From a virus, in the IMG/VR virus record IMGVR_UViG_3300020027_000004, positions 1 to 64,000 of that record: DNA of 64,000 bases. One strand, written 5' to 3'. Positions within the stretch are counted from its first letter, which is position 1. Each line of letters opens with the position of its first letter. Under the pieces are notes generated by a model. It saw nothing but the letters and a program-made list of their open reading frames with translations, made no database searches and was not told where the DNA came from. A program made the translations under genes and the position numbers. This document shows, piece by piece, positions 7,961 through 16,301 of the stretch.

Positions 7961-8913
7961 GTGTCGCCCGACAGGATTTGCGTTGGCAACATGTGATTGT
8001 GGCCGTGAATCTTCCACTCGACAAAGAGACGAGGTTGCAGATTGACGAGCCGAAGCGGCCCGATGAACGAGCGGTGGCTTCGGATGCGCTCTAGATACCA
8101 CCTCTGACGCTCGGGATCCGCCGCGATGCTTTCGTGCCATTGCTGATGAAATGCAGTGTCAGCGGCGACAATCGCGGCTTCTAGGTGTGATCTCTCTTGC
8201 AAGTAGTCGCCACGTTCATGGACCGCAATCGCGGCCACCAGCGCACGCTTCTCTTTGGCGGCAGCACGCTTCTCTTTGGCGGCAGCGGTCGCAGCACGGC
8301 GCTTCCGAACGCGTTCCTCGCACTGGGGACATTCGGTTGCTTCCAGGTTCGCATCACCGAGGTAGTCCGCGAGCGCCTGCGCGAGCTGGAACTCCGGCGG
8401 AGTGGACTTGCCGTGCTCATCGTACTCATCGTATGAGCGCGGCCTGCCACCACGAAGCAACCACGGCCGCTCGTTAAGCCACGCGGCCATGGCCAGGCGT
8501 AGCGCTGCGTCAGGCTTCGGGGGCTCGCGACTCGGCCGAAGCCGCATGAGTTCGGCGGTGGCACGGAGCATCGTGCGCTCCACGCGGCCTTCGCGCTCGT
8601 CTGCGGTCTCCTCCGGTGAGACGATCTGGAGCTCGTCCGGATCGACCACTGCAACGCACGCCGGAGGGACGACGCCACTGCGGTAGCGGCTCTGTCTTCT
8701 GCGCATCTTGGTTACGACCCCGCGCGCATCACTCAACGTGTAGTAGACAGCCTTCCGAATCATCCAGCCCGAACTGTCGACGCGACCGGTCTGCGCGCAA
8801 GGGCGACACGGCGCATCGTGGCCCTCAGCGTCGTACTCCACGAAGCCGGCCCCTTCGCAGTTCGGACACGAGGCCTCCTCGGGAACGAGCACGAGGTAGC
8901 GTGGTTCGCTCAT
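7957..8913 (-). CDS. Unknown protein with N-terminal zinc finger (318 aa)
   Basis: Start ATG 8913 overlaps the upstream TGA. Residues about 15-45 hold a DnaJ-type CxxC pair (CPNCEGAG, then CRPCAQTG). Near residue 220 is another CPQC, then a lysine/alanine-rich stretch made by a 21-bp tandem DNA repeat (8243-8284) encoding two copies of AAAKEKR. The C-terminus is mixed. Function unknown; nucleic-acid binding is plausible. Confidence 0.6.
   Translation of the reverse strand: MSEPRYLVLVPEEASCPNCEGAGFVEYDAEGHDAPCRPCAQTGRVDSSGWMIRKAVYYTLSDARGVVTKMRRRQSRYRSGVVPPACVAVVDPDELQIVSPEETADEREGRVERTMLRATAELMRLRPSREPPKPDAALRLAMAAWLNERPWLLRGGRPRSYDEYDEHGKSTPPEFQLAQALADYLGDANLEATECPQCEERVRKRRAATAAAKEKRAAAKEKRALVAAIAVHERGDYLQERSHLEAAIVAADTAFHQQWHESIAADPERQRWYLERIRSHRSFIGPLRLVNLQPRLFVEWKIHGHNHMLPTQILSGDT
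8243..8284. repeat. 21-bp perfect tandem duplication inside a gene
   Basis: The unit beginning gcacgcttctctttggcggc occurs twice, head to tail, in frame within the gene at 7957-8913. Slippage would add or remove a seven-residue AAAKEKR unit. Confidence 0.9.
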
Positions 8914-9404
8914 CGCATATCCAATCTCCGACGGTCCTCGTCTGCGATTCGTCGCACCCATCGCGAGAGGTCGAGCGAGTTTGGTTCCTTGAGCATCATG
9001 CTCTCAAGCGTGGCGAAGCCTTTGGCGAGTTCGGCATCGCTGGCGTAGCCCCTGAGGTATGTGAACCAGTCAGGACCGATCCACGTGAGCCACATCCGAC
9101 AACCATCGCCCGGGCCCTTCTGGATCCAATTGCCACGCTCGACGCGCGAGACCAGCGCGCTTCCTTCGCAGACATGGCACGGCTCGAGGGAACGTTTCCC
9201 ATCGACGCACGCCCAGCACCGGTCATCGGTGCGGTCAGTGCTGTAGCGTCCGAAGTCGAGATTGTACGCGGTCCCCTTCGCTCCGATCGCGTGATAGCGG
9301 CCCATGAACTTCGCTTGCGGTGCCTCGCGCTCGTCGCAGAGCCATCGCAGCATGCGCGCGACGTACGTCTTCGCCAGCATCGGTGGCATCCGATGCTCGG
9401 TCAC
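8910..9404 (-). CDS. Unknown zinc-finger-like protein (164 aa)
   Basis: Residues 60-90 contain CWACVDGKRSLEPCHVCEG, a clear CxxC...CxxC zinc knuckle. The remainder is Trp-rich (DGCRMWLTWIGPDWF). Four-base overlaps on both sides. Function unknown. Confidence 0.6.
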   Translation of the reverse strand: MTEHRMPPMLAKTYVARMLRWLCDEREAPQAKFMGRYHAIGAKGTAYNLDFGRYSTDRTDDRCWACVDGKRSLEPCHVCEGSALVSRVERGNWIQKGPGDGCRMWLTWIGPDWFTYLRGYASDAELAKGFATLESMMLKEPNSLDLSRWVRRIADEDRRRLDMR

Positions 9405-9739
9405 CGTCTGGCCAACTCTGCGATCCGCTGGATCAGCGCCTCAAGCACGGCGCGGCCATCGGTCTCACCGAGGAGCATCATCGCGCGCTCGAGCGCTTCG
9501 ACATCGCTCATTGTTGACTGATTGACGAGCGTTTCCGCTTCGCCTTCCACCTCGAGATGCTCGACGTAGACACGCGCAGTGAACGTGGCCATGAGCCGCT
9601 GATCAGCGGCCGAGCACTCGATGCGGAGGCTCGTCAGGTCCTGGAGTCGAACGCCATCGATCTCGATGACCGCATCGGTGATGCGGCCCTCCGGCGCCCG
9701 CAACACCAGGCGTACGTGGTTCATCGGTGGTGCGCTCAC
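9401..9739 (-). CDS. Unknown protein (112 aa)
   Basis: N-terminal half is beta-rich (VRLVLRAPEGRITDAVIEIDGV), C-terminal half helical (VEALERAMMLLGETDGRAVLEAL). Coupled to both neighbours by four-base overlaps. No family recognised. Confidence 0.6.
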   Translation of the reverse strand: MSAPPMNHVRLVLRAPEGRITDAVIEIDGVRLQDLTSLRIECSAADQRLMATFTARVYVEHLEVEGEAETLVNQSTMSDVEALERAMMLLGETDGRAVLEALIQRIAELARR

Positions 9740-10329
9740 GCTCCGTCCCTCCTGCGCGCGAGTTCGTGACGCACGGCATTCGCGCGCTCGGCGAGCCGCA
9801 CGCTGTCGGCCTCAAGCGATTGCTCCATCGCGTCCAGTTCCTCGATCGAGCAACCGTGGAGCGACGTTTCGATCGGCTTGCACTGGTGGTTGTCGTCGTA
9901 GTCGAACCGGATGCGGTGACCGAGCTTCGCGATGTCGACCGAGCGATCTTGGTTCACCGGAACCGTGGTCTCGATCTCATCCTTGCACGCGCGGCATCGC
10001 TGGACGATCACGACTCGGCGCTCGCGATCCTTGCGCTCAATGGTGAGCGCTCTGCCGGTGAGTTTCGAGAACGTCACCACGAACCTGACGAGCTGCGCGC
10101 CCGTGTCGGGCTCGAGCACCTCGCCTCGCTTCGAGGCCATCAAGGCGTGGCGAGCGGCACCGTCGTTCATCGCGGCGATGCGAGCGCTTCCCTCGTCGTG
10201 CTGGGCCTGGCGTTCTCGCTCCGCGAACTCCTCATCGTAGCGAATGCCATCGCGCCGAGCTTGCCGCGTTAGGGTAGCGACACGTGATGCGATGCTGGCT
10301 CCTGGCGGGCGACCGCGCGACCTAGCCAC
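9736..10329 (-). CDS. Unknown protein with a central CxxC (197 aa)
   Basis: GTG start at 10329 overlaps the TAG of the small upstream gene. Basic, helical N-terminus (residues 1-60), CRACKDEIE near residue 112, and a C-terminal helical hairpin (SIEELDAMEQSLEAD). No domain assigned. Confidence 0.6.
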   Translation of the reverse strand: MARSRGRPPGASIASRVATLTRQARRDGIRYDEEFAERERQAQHDEGSARIAAMNDGAARHALMASKRGEVLEPDTGAQLVRFVVTFSKLTGRALTIERKDRERRVVIVQRCRACKDEIETTVPVNQDRSVDIAKLGHRIRFDYDDNHQCKPIETSLHGCSIEELDAMEQSLEADSVRLAERANAVRHELARRRDGA

Positions 10330-10462
10330 GAGCGGCCTTCCATCGTTCGGCGTGCGCGCGAACCGCAGCCGCTACCTGATGGCATGCCGCGCCGATGTTG
10401 CTCATCGACGAGCGGCGATCCTCGTTGCGCATGATGATCTCGTAACGGTTAAGCCCACGCAC
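10322..10462 (-). CDS. Very small protein of unknown function (46 aa)
   Basis: GTG at 10462 has GAGGA seven bases upstream and overlaps the end of the HNH gene; ATG at 10438 is an alternative that avoids the overlap. The last 36 residues (MRNEDRRSSMSN... ending WKAARG) look helical and basic. The stop overlaps the next GTG. Function unknown. Confidence 0.4.
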   Translation of the reverse strand: MRGLNRYEIIMRNEDRRSSMSNIGAACHQVAAAVRAHAERWKAARG

Positions 10463-10931
10463 GAGGAGTCCTCATTTCCGATGGCGCCGATGGCGCTAGC
10501 ATCGCTCGAAGGATTGGCCTGATGGTCTCGAGATCCCATCGCCACTTCGCGATGTTCACCGAGAACAGAACGAGCTGAACATTGCCGCGCTCGTAACCGC
10601 GGCGTGGGTCTATGCGGTCCACGCTCGGGTAGTACGGTGAGTTGCGACCGGACGCATCTAGCTTGAATGGCAACCGTGTCACCGCACAACGTGCATCTTG
10701 GCGACCGTACATCGACAGGATGTATTGCTCGTCTAGATCGAATCGCACCCCGGATTTCTTGGTGCGGGATCTGATTCGGCTGATTGTTGTCCTCACGAAA
10801 CTAGCCAGGGCCGACCTCCAGCGACTCCGCGCTGCGCGATGCCGACAAGTGACGGAGCAAAATTTCTGTCGATGACCTTGACGTCCTCCGGCGTGAAACG
10901 GCTCGCCGCAATGCTGACAGGTAACGCTCAC
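10449..10931 (-). CDS. HNH-type endonuclease-like protein (160 aa)
   Basis: Start GTG 10931 overlaps the upstream TGA (GTGA) and has GAGGAG seven bases before it. N-terminal zinc knuckle VTCQHCGEPFH...KFCSVTCRH, then a C-terminal block with SVDRIDPRRGYERGNVQLV, the pattern of HNH nucleases that bind structured intervals of phage genomes (the D-R-I-D and G-N-V-Q-L parts). A free-standing homing-type nuclease is the likely identity; substrate unknown. Confidence 0.65.
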   Translation of the reverse strand: MSVTCQHCGEPFHAGGRQGHRQKFCSVTCRHRAARSRWRSALASFVRTTISRIRSRTKKSGVRFDLDEQYILSMYGRQDARCAVTRLPFKLDASGRNSPYYPSVDRIDPRRGYERGNVQLVLFSVNIAKWRWDLETIRPILRAMLAPSAPSEMRTPRAWA

Positions 10932-11131
10932 GTTCCAGCTCCTCGTTTTTGTGGGTGTCGAAAACAGTCGTCGTAGTCGCTCGCCCAGCAAATCTCCTTG
11001 GCCCATTCGGGATCGGCAGCGGGCTTGCCGTCCGGGAACTCGGAGCGCCAGCGTTGGAGATCATCCATCGTGTGCTGACGGCGCCCGCAGCGGCAGTGGC
11101 CTTCCTTCGGAATGAACATCACGCCCTTCAT
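10928..11131 (-). CDS. Small protein of unknown function (67 aa)
   Basis: Begins MKGVMFIPKEGHCRCGRR; Cys residues at CRCG and later CW and CF. ATG 11131 overlaps the upstream TGA. Trp- and Asp-rich C-terminal half. Function unknown. Confidence 0.5.
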   Translation of the reverse strand: MKGVMFIPKEGHCRCGRRQHTMDDLQRWRSEFPDGKPAADPEWAKEICWASDYDDCFRHPQKRGAGT

Positions 11132-11322
11132 CGCGCCTTGATCTCGGCCTCGATCTCGCGGCCGATGACGTACGTACGTCGCGCTGCCGCCGTGTCCTTG
11201 ACGCGGAACGAGAGGTCATCGCAGTTGGACCATGGTGACTCGCACGTGATTGCGAGATGGCTGTTGCCGAACGGCTTGGGTGGCAGGTGTTCGACCTTGC
11301 GGATGGTGGTCTTGATCTTCAT
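11128..11322 (-). CDS. Small beta-rich protein of unknown function (64 aa)
   Basis: Begins MKIKTTIRKVEHLPPKPFGN and continues with alternating hydrophobic/charged strands. Overlaps both neighbours by four bases. No family recognised. Confidence 0.55.
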   Translation of the reverse strand: MKIKTTIRKVEHLPPKPFGNSHLAITCESPWSNCDDLSFRVKDTAAARRTYVIGREIEAEIKAR

Positions 11323-11783
11323 CGAGCGGGCATCCTTTCGAGTTCGGCGAGGAGGCGGGGAAGCGGGGAATACGACTTCGCGTAGTCCTCGATCCAGATC
11401 GCGTCATCCAGCACATCGACGAGCACGGCGCGGCCTCGCGCTGTCGTGCGATGGAACCATCGCCACCCGCGCTTGCTGGTGACCATCACGCCACAGGTAG
11501 GGACATCAGGAAACGAGACGGATGCGAACTGCGTAGCTGTGATGTCCACGATGACGCCATCAACCACGTTGAACGCGTGAAACCCGATCCATCCATCGCT
11601 CGCGCGCAGGGAGCGAAGATTTCCTATCCGATGCGCGAGCATCAGGCTGGCGAGAACGCAGAAACCTGCCAGGTCTGAACCTCCACCCCAAGCGGCGCGC
11701 GACACACGGAGCAATGCGCAGCGGACGCGGCGAGCGTGCTCGATTGCCTGCGCGAGCTCGCGACTGGGAGCGAAGTCGATCAC
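11319..11783 (-). CDS. Transglutaminase-like cysteine-peptidase fold protein (154 aa)
   Basis: Start GTG 11783 overlaps the TGA of the ATPase gene. Residues about 35-95 contain a Cys in DLAGFCVLAS, a His in WIGFHAFNVVDG and an Asp in VIVDITATQF. This matches the order and spacing of the Cys-His-Asp triad of transglutaminase-like (papain-fold) proteins, which process or cross-link proteins. The match is by motif only. Its place between the SMC-like ATPase and the HNH gene gives no clear partner. Confidence 0.5.
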   Translation of the reverse strand: MIDFAPSRELAQAIEHARRVRCALLRVSRAAWGGGSDLAGFCVLASLMLAHRIGNLRSLRASDGWIGFHAFNVVDGVIVDITATQFASVSFPDVPTCGVMVTSKRGWRWFHRTTARGRAVLVDVLDDAIWIEDYAKSYSPLPRLLAELERMPAR

Positions 11784-13096
11784 CCGACTCTCCCATCGTG
11801 GATGATGATCGCGCCCGGGTCGGCGTTCCCGACGCGTTCGAGCCAGTAACGCGTGCCGGTGGATTCGGCGTGCGCCTTGACGAGCGCTAGGCTGTCCTCG
11901 TCCAATACGGCCGCATCGCGCACCCACACATCATTCAGGCCCGGGTTCGCAGCGACCGCGAGCGCCAACGCGACCCGCAACTTCTCGGCGCCCGATGCCT
12001 GCCCGAGCGGAACGCCGTTGAGCGTCACTTGCTCGAGGTCGATCCCGATGCCATCGACGGGGAGCTTCGCCGCAGCGAGGATCTCCAGCTTGCGGCGATC
12101 GATCTTCTCGATCGTGGCGGTGAGTTCGTCGTACTGCGTTCCGAGCGCGTTCAGGTCTACCTCCGCCTTCGCGCGGCGATCGTTCTGGGTCTTCGCGGCG
12201 TACACGCGAGCGTTGTGCTCGTTGGCACCGCGGAGATCGCGGTCCACCTGTTCGCGCCGCGGCTGGACGGCTTGCCATGCGCTCGCGGCCTCGTCGAGCG
12301 CGGCATTCTTCGCTGCCTCCACCGCGCGACACCGCGTCGCACGTTCCTCGTGCGCAGGCACGCTGGCCTCGAGTAGCCGCAGCTTCTCGCGCACTGCCTC
12401 GATTTCTGCGTTGAGCGTGACGAGCGCCTTCGTTGCGATCTGCGTCTCGCGAGCGGCGGCCGCGTGCGCGGCACCCAGCCCGTCAACAGCGCGCTGTTGC
12501 TCGGCCAGTCGAGTTCGCTCCTCCGAGAGCTGCGCGACGTCAACCGGCTGCTGCGTCTCGATCTCGGGCGGTAGGCGCTCGAACTCTCCCTTGGCCTTCG
12601 TGTGGTCACGCCCGATCTCGGTGCGCTCCGTGAACAGGCGCTCTCGCTTCGCGTCGAGGTTCCCGATCCGGTTGTCGCCATCGATCAGCCGCAACAGCGT
12701 GGCCCGTTGCTCCTTGGCAGGGAGCGCCAGGAACAAGAGCGGATCTAGGAAGCGCCCGCTCACGAGCTCGTCGAGCGTTTTTTGCGGGCTCTTGATCGGG
12801 CCGTGCCGATCGCGGACCTCGAGAGCGCTCGTCCCATCGGGCTGAATCACGCGGTTGATCGTGAGCTCGCCGTCGTTCAGCTCGACGTAGATCGTCGCCT
12901 CGTCGGCACCGTGCCGCACGGGATCCGACGGCGCGGCGCGCTTCCCACCGAACGCGGCCGACAGCGCGTCCAAGAGCGATGTCTTGCCTTGGCGGTTGCG
13001 CCCGCCGATGACGATAAGCGCGCGATCCGCATCGGGCGTGATCTTCACTTCCTCGATGCGCTTGAACGAACTGACCTCGACACATGAAATTCGCAC
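11780..13096 (-). CDS. SMC/Rad50-like ATPase (438 aa)
   Basis: Begins RISCVEVSSFKRIEEVKI, as in RecF/Rad50 heads. Walker A GGRNRQGKTSLLDAL is near residue 33, a coiled coil spans roughly 170-330, and the C-terminal half-head has SGAEKLRVALALAVA (an ABC signature-like element) followed by VLDED (Walker B/D-loop). It is short for Rad50. Phage homologues sit beside exonucleases and help process DNA ends (T4 gp46 is the named analogue). GTG start with AAGGAAA upstream. It lies directly after the recombination pair. Confidence 0.8.
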   Translation of the reverse strand: MRISCVEVSSFKRIEEVKITPDADRALIVIGGRNRQGKTSLLDALSAAFGGKRAAPSDPVRHGADEATIYVELNDGELTINRVIQPDGTSALEVRDRHGPIKSPQKTLDELVSGRFLDPLLFLALPAKEQRATLLRLIDGDNRIGNLDAKRERLFTERTEIGRDHTKAKGEFERLPPEIETQQPVDVAQLSEERTRLAEQQRAVDGLGAAHAAAARETQIATKALVTLNAEIEAVREKLRLLEASVPAHEERATRCRAVEAAKNAALDEAASAWQAVQPRREQVDRDLRGANEHNARVYAAKTQNDRRAKAEVDLNALGTQYDELTATIEKIDRRKLEILAAAKLPVDGIGIDLEQVTLNGVPLGQASGAEKLRVALALAVAANPGLNDVWVRDAAVLDEDSLALVKAHAESTGTRYWLERVGNADPGAIIIHDGRVG

Positions 13097-13108
13097 GTTC
13101 GTTTCCTT

Positions 13109-14485
13109 TCAGGCGCGAGAGCACGCGTAACAGAGCACGCCAGGTGGTGCCGTCTTCGGACACTCGAGCGGCACCCCACAGTGACCACATGCGCGTTCCT
13201 CCAGTTCGGGATCTTGCGGGGGCTGATCCTCCTGGTCCTCCGCGAGCTCACCCTCATCGTCTTCGGTATTGCGAGGTACCACGGTCATCGAGAATCCCGG
13301 TTGCGCGGGCGGGGGCTTGGATTCGGCCTTGGGCTCCGGCTTCTGCTCCTGCTTCGGCTCGGGTGGCGTCGCGTTCGCCGGCGCGGGCGCGGGCTTCCCC
13401 TTGATCTGCTCCTTGGCCGCTGCGGTTCCCTTGCCCGCGCTCTTGGCCTTCGAGCTCGCCAGCGGTGCGGTTGCGTTCGCGACGAATGCCGCAGCCGCGC
13501 TCGTGGGAAGCGGCGCGGAGCCCTTGGCCGTCGCGCCTGCAGCCTGGTCGCGCTCGTCCTGAACCGAGCGCATCGCTTCCGCCCACGTGATCTCACCCTC
13601 GCGAATCGCCGAGATGAGTTGGCTCATCGTAACGTATTCCGGCTTGGTGGTCTCCGCGATCGGATGGCCGAGGTATTGCTCGATCGAGCTCGGCTTGATC
13701 CCGAACTCCGCGAACGCATCGAGCATGCGCTTGCGACCCGCCGCCGGATCCTTCGCATCCTTGTCGGCCTTCACCGCCTTGCAGATGCGGAAAGCCTCGT
13801 CCTTGATCTCGCCGGGGACGATGCGGAGGATGAGCGTGCGCGACGTCTTCGAGATCATCGCCGCTTCCTTGACGTTCACCTCATCGTCCGATGCCTCGAC
13901 GATGAACACGCGATCACCGTACGAGTTCGTTCGCTCTCCGAGCGCCCGCTGGTTCTTCTTGAGCTGCTTTCGCTCGACGGTCTTTTTGATCGTGAGGTCA
14001 CGAGACCAGGTGAGGTTCGACTCGTAGTCGGTGACCGTGACGCGCACGATACGATCGGTGGCGCTGTCATAGATGGTCTGCACATCGGGTTGCAGGTTCC
14101 CCATGCACCGAGCCGCGATCTCCGCGAACCGGATCGACAGGCCCTCGACGAACTTTTGCTCCCACTGCCCGGTTTGCTCGTTCTTCTCGCGGCCGACCGG
14201 GCGCGCGTAGACCGCAACCTCCGCGAATCCGGGACGCTTGCATTCGGCGATGATGTTCTGACGCACGTCATCCATCTGGCGCGGCTTGCGCATCGCCATG
14301 ATCCAGCGCGATTCGGCGCCTGCTCTCGCTTGCGCGATGAGCGCTTCGGTTGCAGCGTTGCCCATGGATACCGATGTCTCCGCGAAGCCGCGACGTTGGA
14401 TAGCGCCGGCGCTGTGGGTGCCGTTGCGGGCTAGGCCGTTGTCCTCGGTCTCGGTCATGTCGGTGGTCTCGGTGTCATCGCTCAT
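13109..14485 (-). CDS. Candidate single-strand annealing/recombination protein (458 aa)
   Basis: No RecT, Bet, Erf or Rad52 signature is evident. Residues about 40-290 form a conserved-looking core (SIRFAEIAARCMGNLQP, RVTVTDYESNLTWSRDLTIKKTVERK, REGEITWAEAMRSV). This is followed by a long Ala/Pro/Lys/Glu-rich linker (about 310-400), an acidic patch, and a C-terminal zinc ribbon CGHCGVPLECP...CYAC. It lies immediately downstream of a YqaJ exonuclease and upstream of an SMC-like ATPase, the position where a single-strand annealing protein is expected, and the disordered acidic tail could bind SSB-like partners. The function is an inference from context. Confidence 0.5.
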   Translation of the reverse strand: MSDDTETTDMTETEDNGLARNGTHSAGAIQRRGFAETSVSMGNAATEALIAQARAGAESRWIMAMRKPRQMDDVRQNIIAECKRPGFAEVAVYARPVGREKNEQTGQWEQKFVEGLSIRFAEIAARCMGNLQPDVQTIYDSATDRIVRVTVTDYESNLTWSRDLTIKKTVERKQLKKNQRALGERTNSYGDRVFIVEASDDEVNVKEAAMISKTSRTLILRIVPGEIKDEAFRICKAVKADKDAKDPAAGRKRMLDAFAEFGIKPSSIEQYLGHPIAETTKPEYVTMSQLISAIREGEITWAEAMRSVQDERDQAAGATAKGSAPLPTSAAAAFVANATAPLASSKAKSAGKGTAAAKEQIKGKPAPAPANATPPEPKQEQKPEPKAESKPPPAQPGFSMTVVPRNTEDDEGELAEDQEDQPPQDPELEERACGHCGVPLECPKTAPPGVLCYACSRA

Positions 14486-14488
14486 CTG

Positions 14489-15634
14489 TCAGTTCTCCTC
14501 GGTTGCGTTGTCGGGTTGGGTTGCGGTCTCGGTGGTCTTGGTCTTCGAGCGTTGCCAGGCGTACGGCCAGCGGAACGTGCGTGCACCAGTTACCACGCGG
14601 GTGTGATCTTGTTCGATGATGTCGGAGGCCAGCTCTGAGAGTGTCGCCTCGATGGCTGCGAGCGCAGCTAGGCCGTCATCGTTGGCGCATAGCCGGATGT
14701 CCTCTAGCGCGGGGCCAGCACCATCGAGCGCGAGCTGTGCTCGCTGGCGCATCTCGAGCACGACGGCAGCGTGGTTAACCTTGGTGCCATCGCGGTTGTG
14801 CTTCCAGGTGATCTTCTGCGGCTTGCGATGCTCGATCGACTTCCACGTGATGCCAGGCGCATCGCCGATCTTCAGCTTCAGCTGTTGCTGTGCGACCTCG
14901 AGCTCGTCTTCGGCGTGCGCGATGGCCGCGTGGAACTCGTGAGCGTGCTGGATGAGCGCGAGCGTCTCGGCATCGTCGGTGATGTCCACGAGCGCCGCAG
15001 TGGTCTCCTTCCACCGGCTCTGGAGAAAGTCGGTGAACCCCTTGCTTCCGTCGGGATCGGGCATCTCGCCGCCCTCGATGTTGTCGATGCGGAACCTCTC
15101 CGCACGTTCGACCATCATCGCGATTAGATCGTCGTCGCGGTCGATGATGTAGTCGGTCGGCTTCCCATCGATGAACGCGCAGAGGTCCCACCGTTCCAGT
15201 CCGGTGACGGCCATCCCCCATTCGCACTGGAGCAACTCCCAGAGCGGCACCTCATCGGTGTTCGGCGCGCCGTACATCCAGGCGAACCGCCACACGTGCG
15301 TCTTGATCTCGAGCCCCTTCGTCGCGTTGATGGCGCCATCGGGATACACGAGGCCGTCCGGGCTGGCGATGATCCAGGGGAAGCGTGGATGCGCGAGCGT
15401 CCCAACGCGTTCGACGCGCACCCCATGGCGCGTCTCGTAGTCGTTACGGATGAGCGGCTCGAGGCGCTGGCCCCACAAGCTGGCTTCGGTGTCCGGGCTC
15501 GGCGGGATCTCGCCGCGCTTTTCCTGGAAGACGGTGATCGGGCTCTTGTACGGGTTCACGCCGCACACCGCAGAGATGTCCGTGGCCGTGATTCCGCCGA
15601 GCCGTCGCTCGATTTGCGAGGGTGAGAGGCTCAC
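14489..15634 (-). CDS. YqaJ-family viral exonuclease (381 aa)
   Basis: GTG 15634 overlaps the TGA of the RHH gene, so longer starts are rejected. The N-terminal 200 residues carry the YqaJ/lambda-Exo fold: GGITATDISAVCGVNPYKSP, an acidic residue in EPLIRNDYE, ASPDGLV, then the catalytic LEIKT. A helical region (about 250-320) and a basic C-terminus follow. These nucleases resect double-strand ends for phage recombination with an annealing protein, here probably the next gene. Confidence 0.88.
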   Translation of the reverse strand: MSLSPSQIERRLGGITATDISAVCGVNPYKSPITVFQEKRGEIPPSPDTEASLWGQRLEPLIRNDYETRHGVRVERVGTLAHPRFPWIIASPDGLVYPDGAINATKGLEIKTHVWRFAWMYGAPNTDEVPLWELLQCEWGMAVTGLERWDLCAFIDGKPTDYIIDRDDDLIAMMVERAERFRIDNIEGGEMPDPDGSKGFTDFLQSRWKETTAALVDITDDAETLALIQHAHEFHAAIAHAEDELEVAQQQLKLKIGDAPGITWKSIEHRKPQKITWKHNRDGTKVNHAAVVLEMRQRAQLALDGAGPALEDIRLCANDDGLAALAAIEATLSELASDIIEQDHTRVVTGARTFRWPYAWQRSKTKTTETATQPDNATEEN

Positions 15635-15894
15635 GCGCGAGCTCCGTTCGCGCTGCGCTTCGCCCTGCGCACCATCTCGCGTGCGGTGTTCGTCGCCTTC
15701 GCCTTGCGAATCCGCGCCACGATGTTCGGAGAGACGTGATGCACGTCGATCCCCGCGGCCGCCGGGCGCGCTGCGATGATCAGGTCGGAGACCCAGTGCG
15801 AGAACGTTTTGCCATCGCTCTCTGCCTGTGCGGTCGCGATGGTGAACAGCTTGCGGTTGATCGACACCGAGCGTCGCGATTGTTTCTTCGCCAT
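15631..15894 (-). CDS. Ribbon-helix-helix DNA-binding protein (87 aa)
   Basis: Begins MAKKQSRRSVSINRKLFTIA. The strand SVSIN followed by helices FTIATAQAESDG and SHWVSDLIIAA is the Arc/CopG/MetJ fold. Such dimers bind operators with the N-terminal strand. It is the first gene of the 16-kb minus-strand operon, preceded by its own TAGGGT element and facing the plus-strand operon, so it is a good candidate for the autoregulator of the divergent region. The C-terminus (RKAKATNTAREMVRRAKR) is strongly basic. Confidence 0.7.
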   Translation of the reverse strand: MAKKQSRRSVSINRKLFTIATAQAESDGKTFSHWVSDLIIAARPAAAGIDVHHVSPNIVARIRKAKATNTAREMVRRAKRSANGARA

Positions 15895-15900
15895 GGAGCG

Positions 15901-15906
15901 ACCCTA
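15901..15906 (-). promoter_or_regulatory. -10 element TAGGGT for the early minus-strand operon
   Basis: On the minus strand TAGGGT ends six bases before ATG 15894; no Shine-Dalgarno site lies between. No good -35 match is visible. Confidence 0.45.
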
Positions 15907-15965
15907 CGCCAGCCGTCTGACATCCTATGCCGATCTCGGTATGGGTGCCATCGGAGTCATGGGGG

Positions 15966-15976
15966 TATGATAGGGT
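15966..15976 (+). promoter_or_regulatory. -10 element TATGATAGGGT for the plus-strand operon
   Basis: Overlapping TATGAT and TAGGGT hexamers. The second ends seven bases before ATG 15984. With the opposing element at 15901-15906 it defines an 89-bp divergent control region. Confidence 0.45.
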
Positions 15977-15983
15977 CTCGCGC

Positions 15984-16301
15984 ATGCCCAAACGCTCCCC
16001 CCTGCCGCGGGTCAAGTCGCCCCGGCTGAACCCAGGTCTCGATGCCGATTCGACCATCAAGCGGCTCGTGTGCTCGAGGTTGCTCGACCAGCTATCTGGA
16101 CCACAAGCGGTGGTCTACCTCAAGCTCCTGGTGGCCGTGTCCAACCAGCGCACGACGCGGGTGGTTGTCGCGAACGCCGAGCTCCATCAGAACCGCGATG
16201 GGCGCACCGCCGCGCAGGCGCTCCGCGAGCTCGAGAGCAAACACGGGCTGTGCAGGATCCATTGGGACGACAAGCATCAGCGCTCGATCGAGGTGCGGTG
16301 A
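15984..16301 (+). CDS. Winged-helix-like protein leading the plus-strand operon (105 aa)
   Basis: ATG 15984 is chosen because TAGGGT ends seven bases upstream. Residues 30-100 fit a winged helix (AVVYLKLLVAVS, ANAELHQNRDGRTAAQAL, LESKHGLCRIHW, wing SIEV). The basic N-terminus PKRSPLPRVKSPRL is probably flexible. As first gene opposite an RHH gene it may regulate the lytic plus-strand operon; this is inferred from position and fold. Confidence 0.6.
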   Translation: MPKRSPLPRVKSPRLNPGLDADSTIKRLVCSRLLDQLSGPQAVVYLKLLVAVSNQRTTRVVVANAELHQNRDGRTAAQALRELESKHGLCRIHWDDKHQRSIEVR

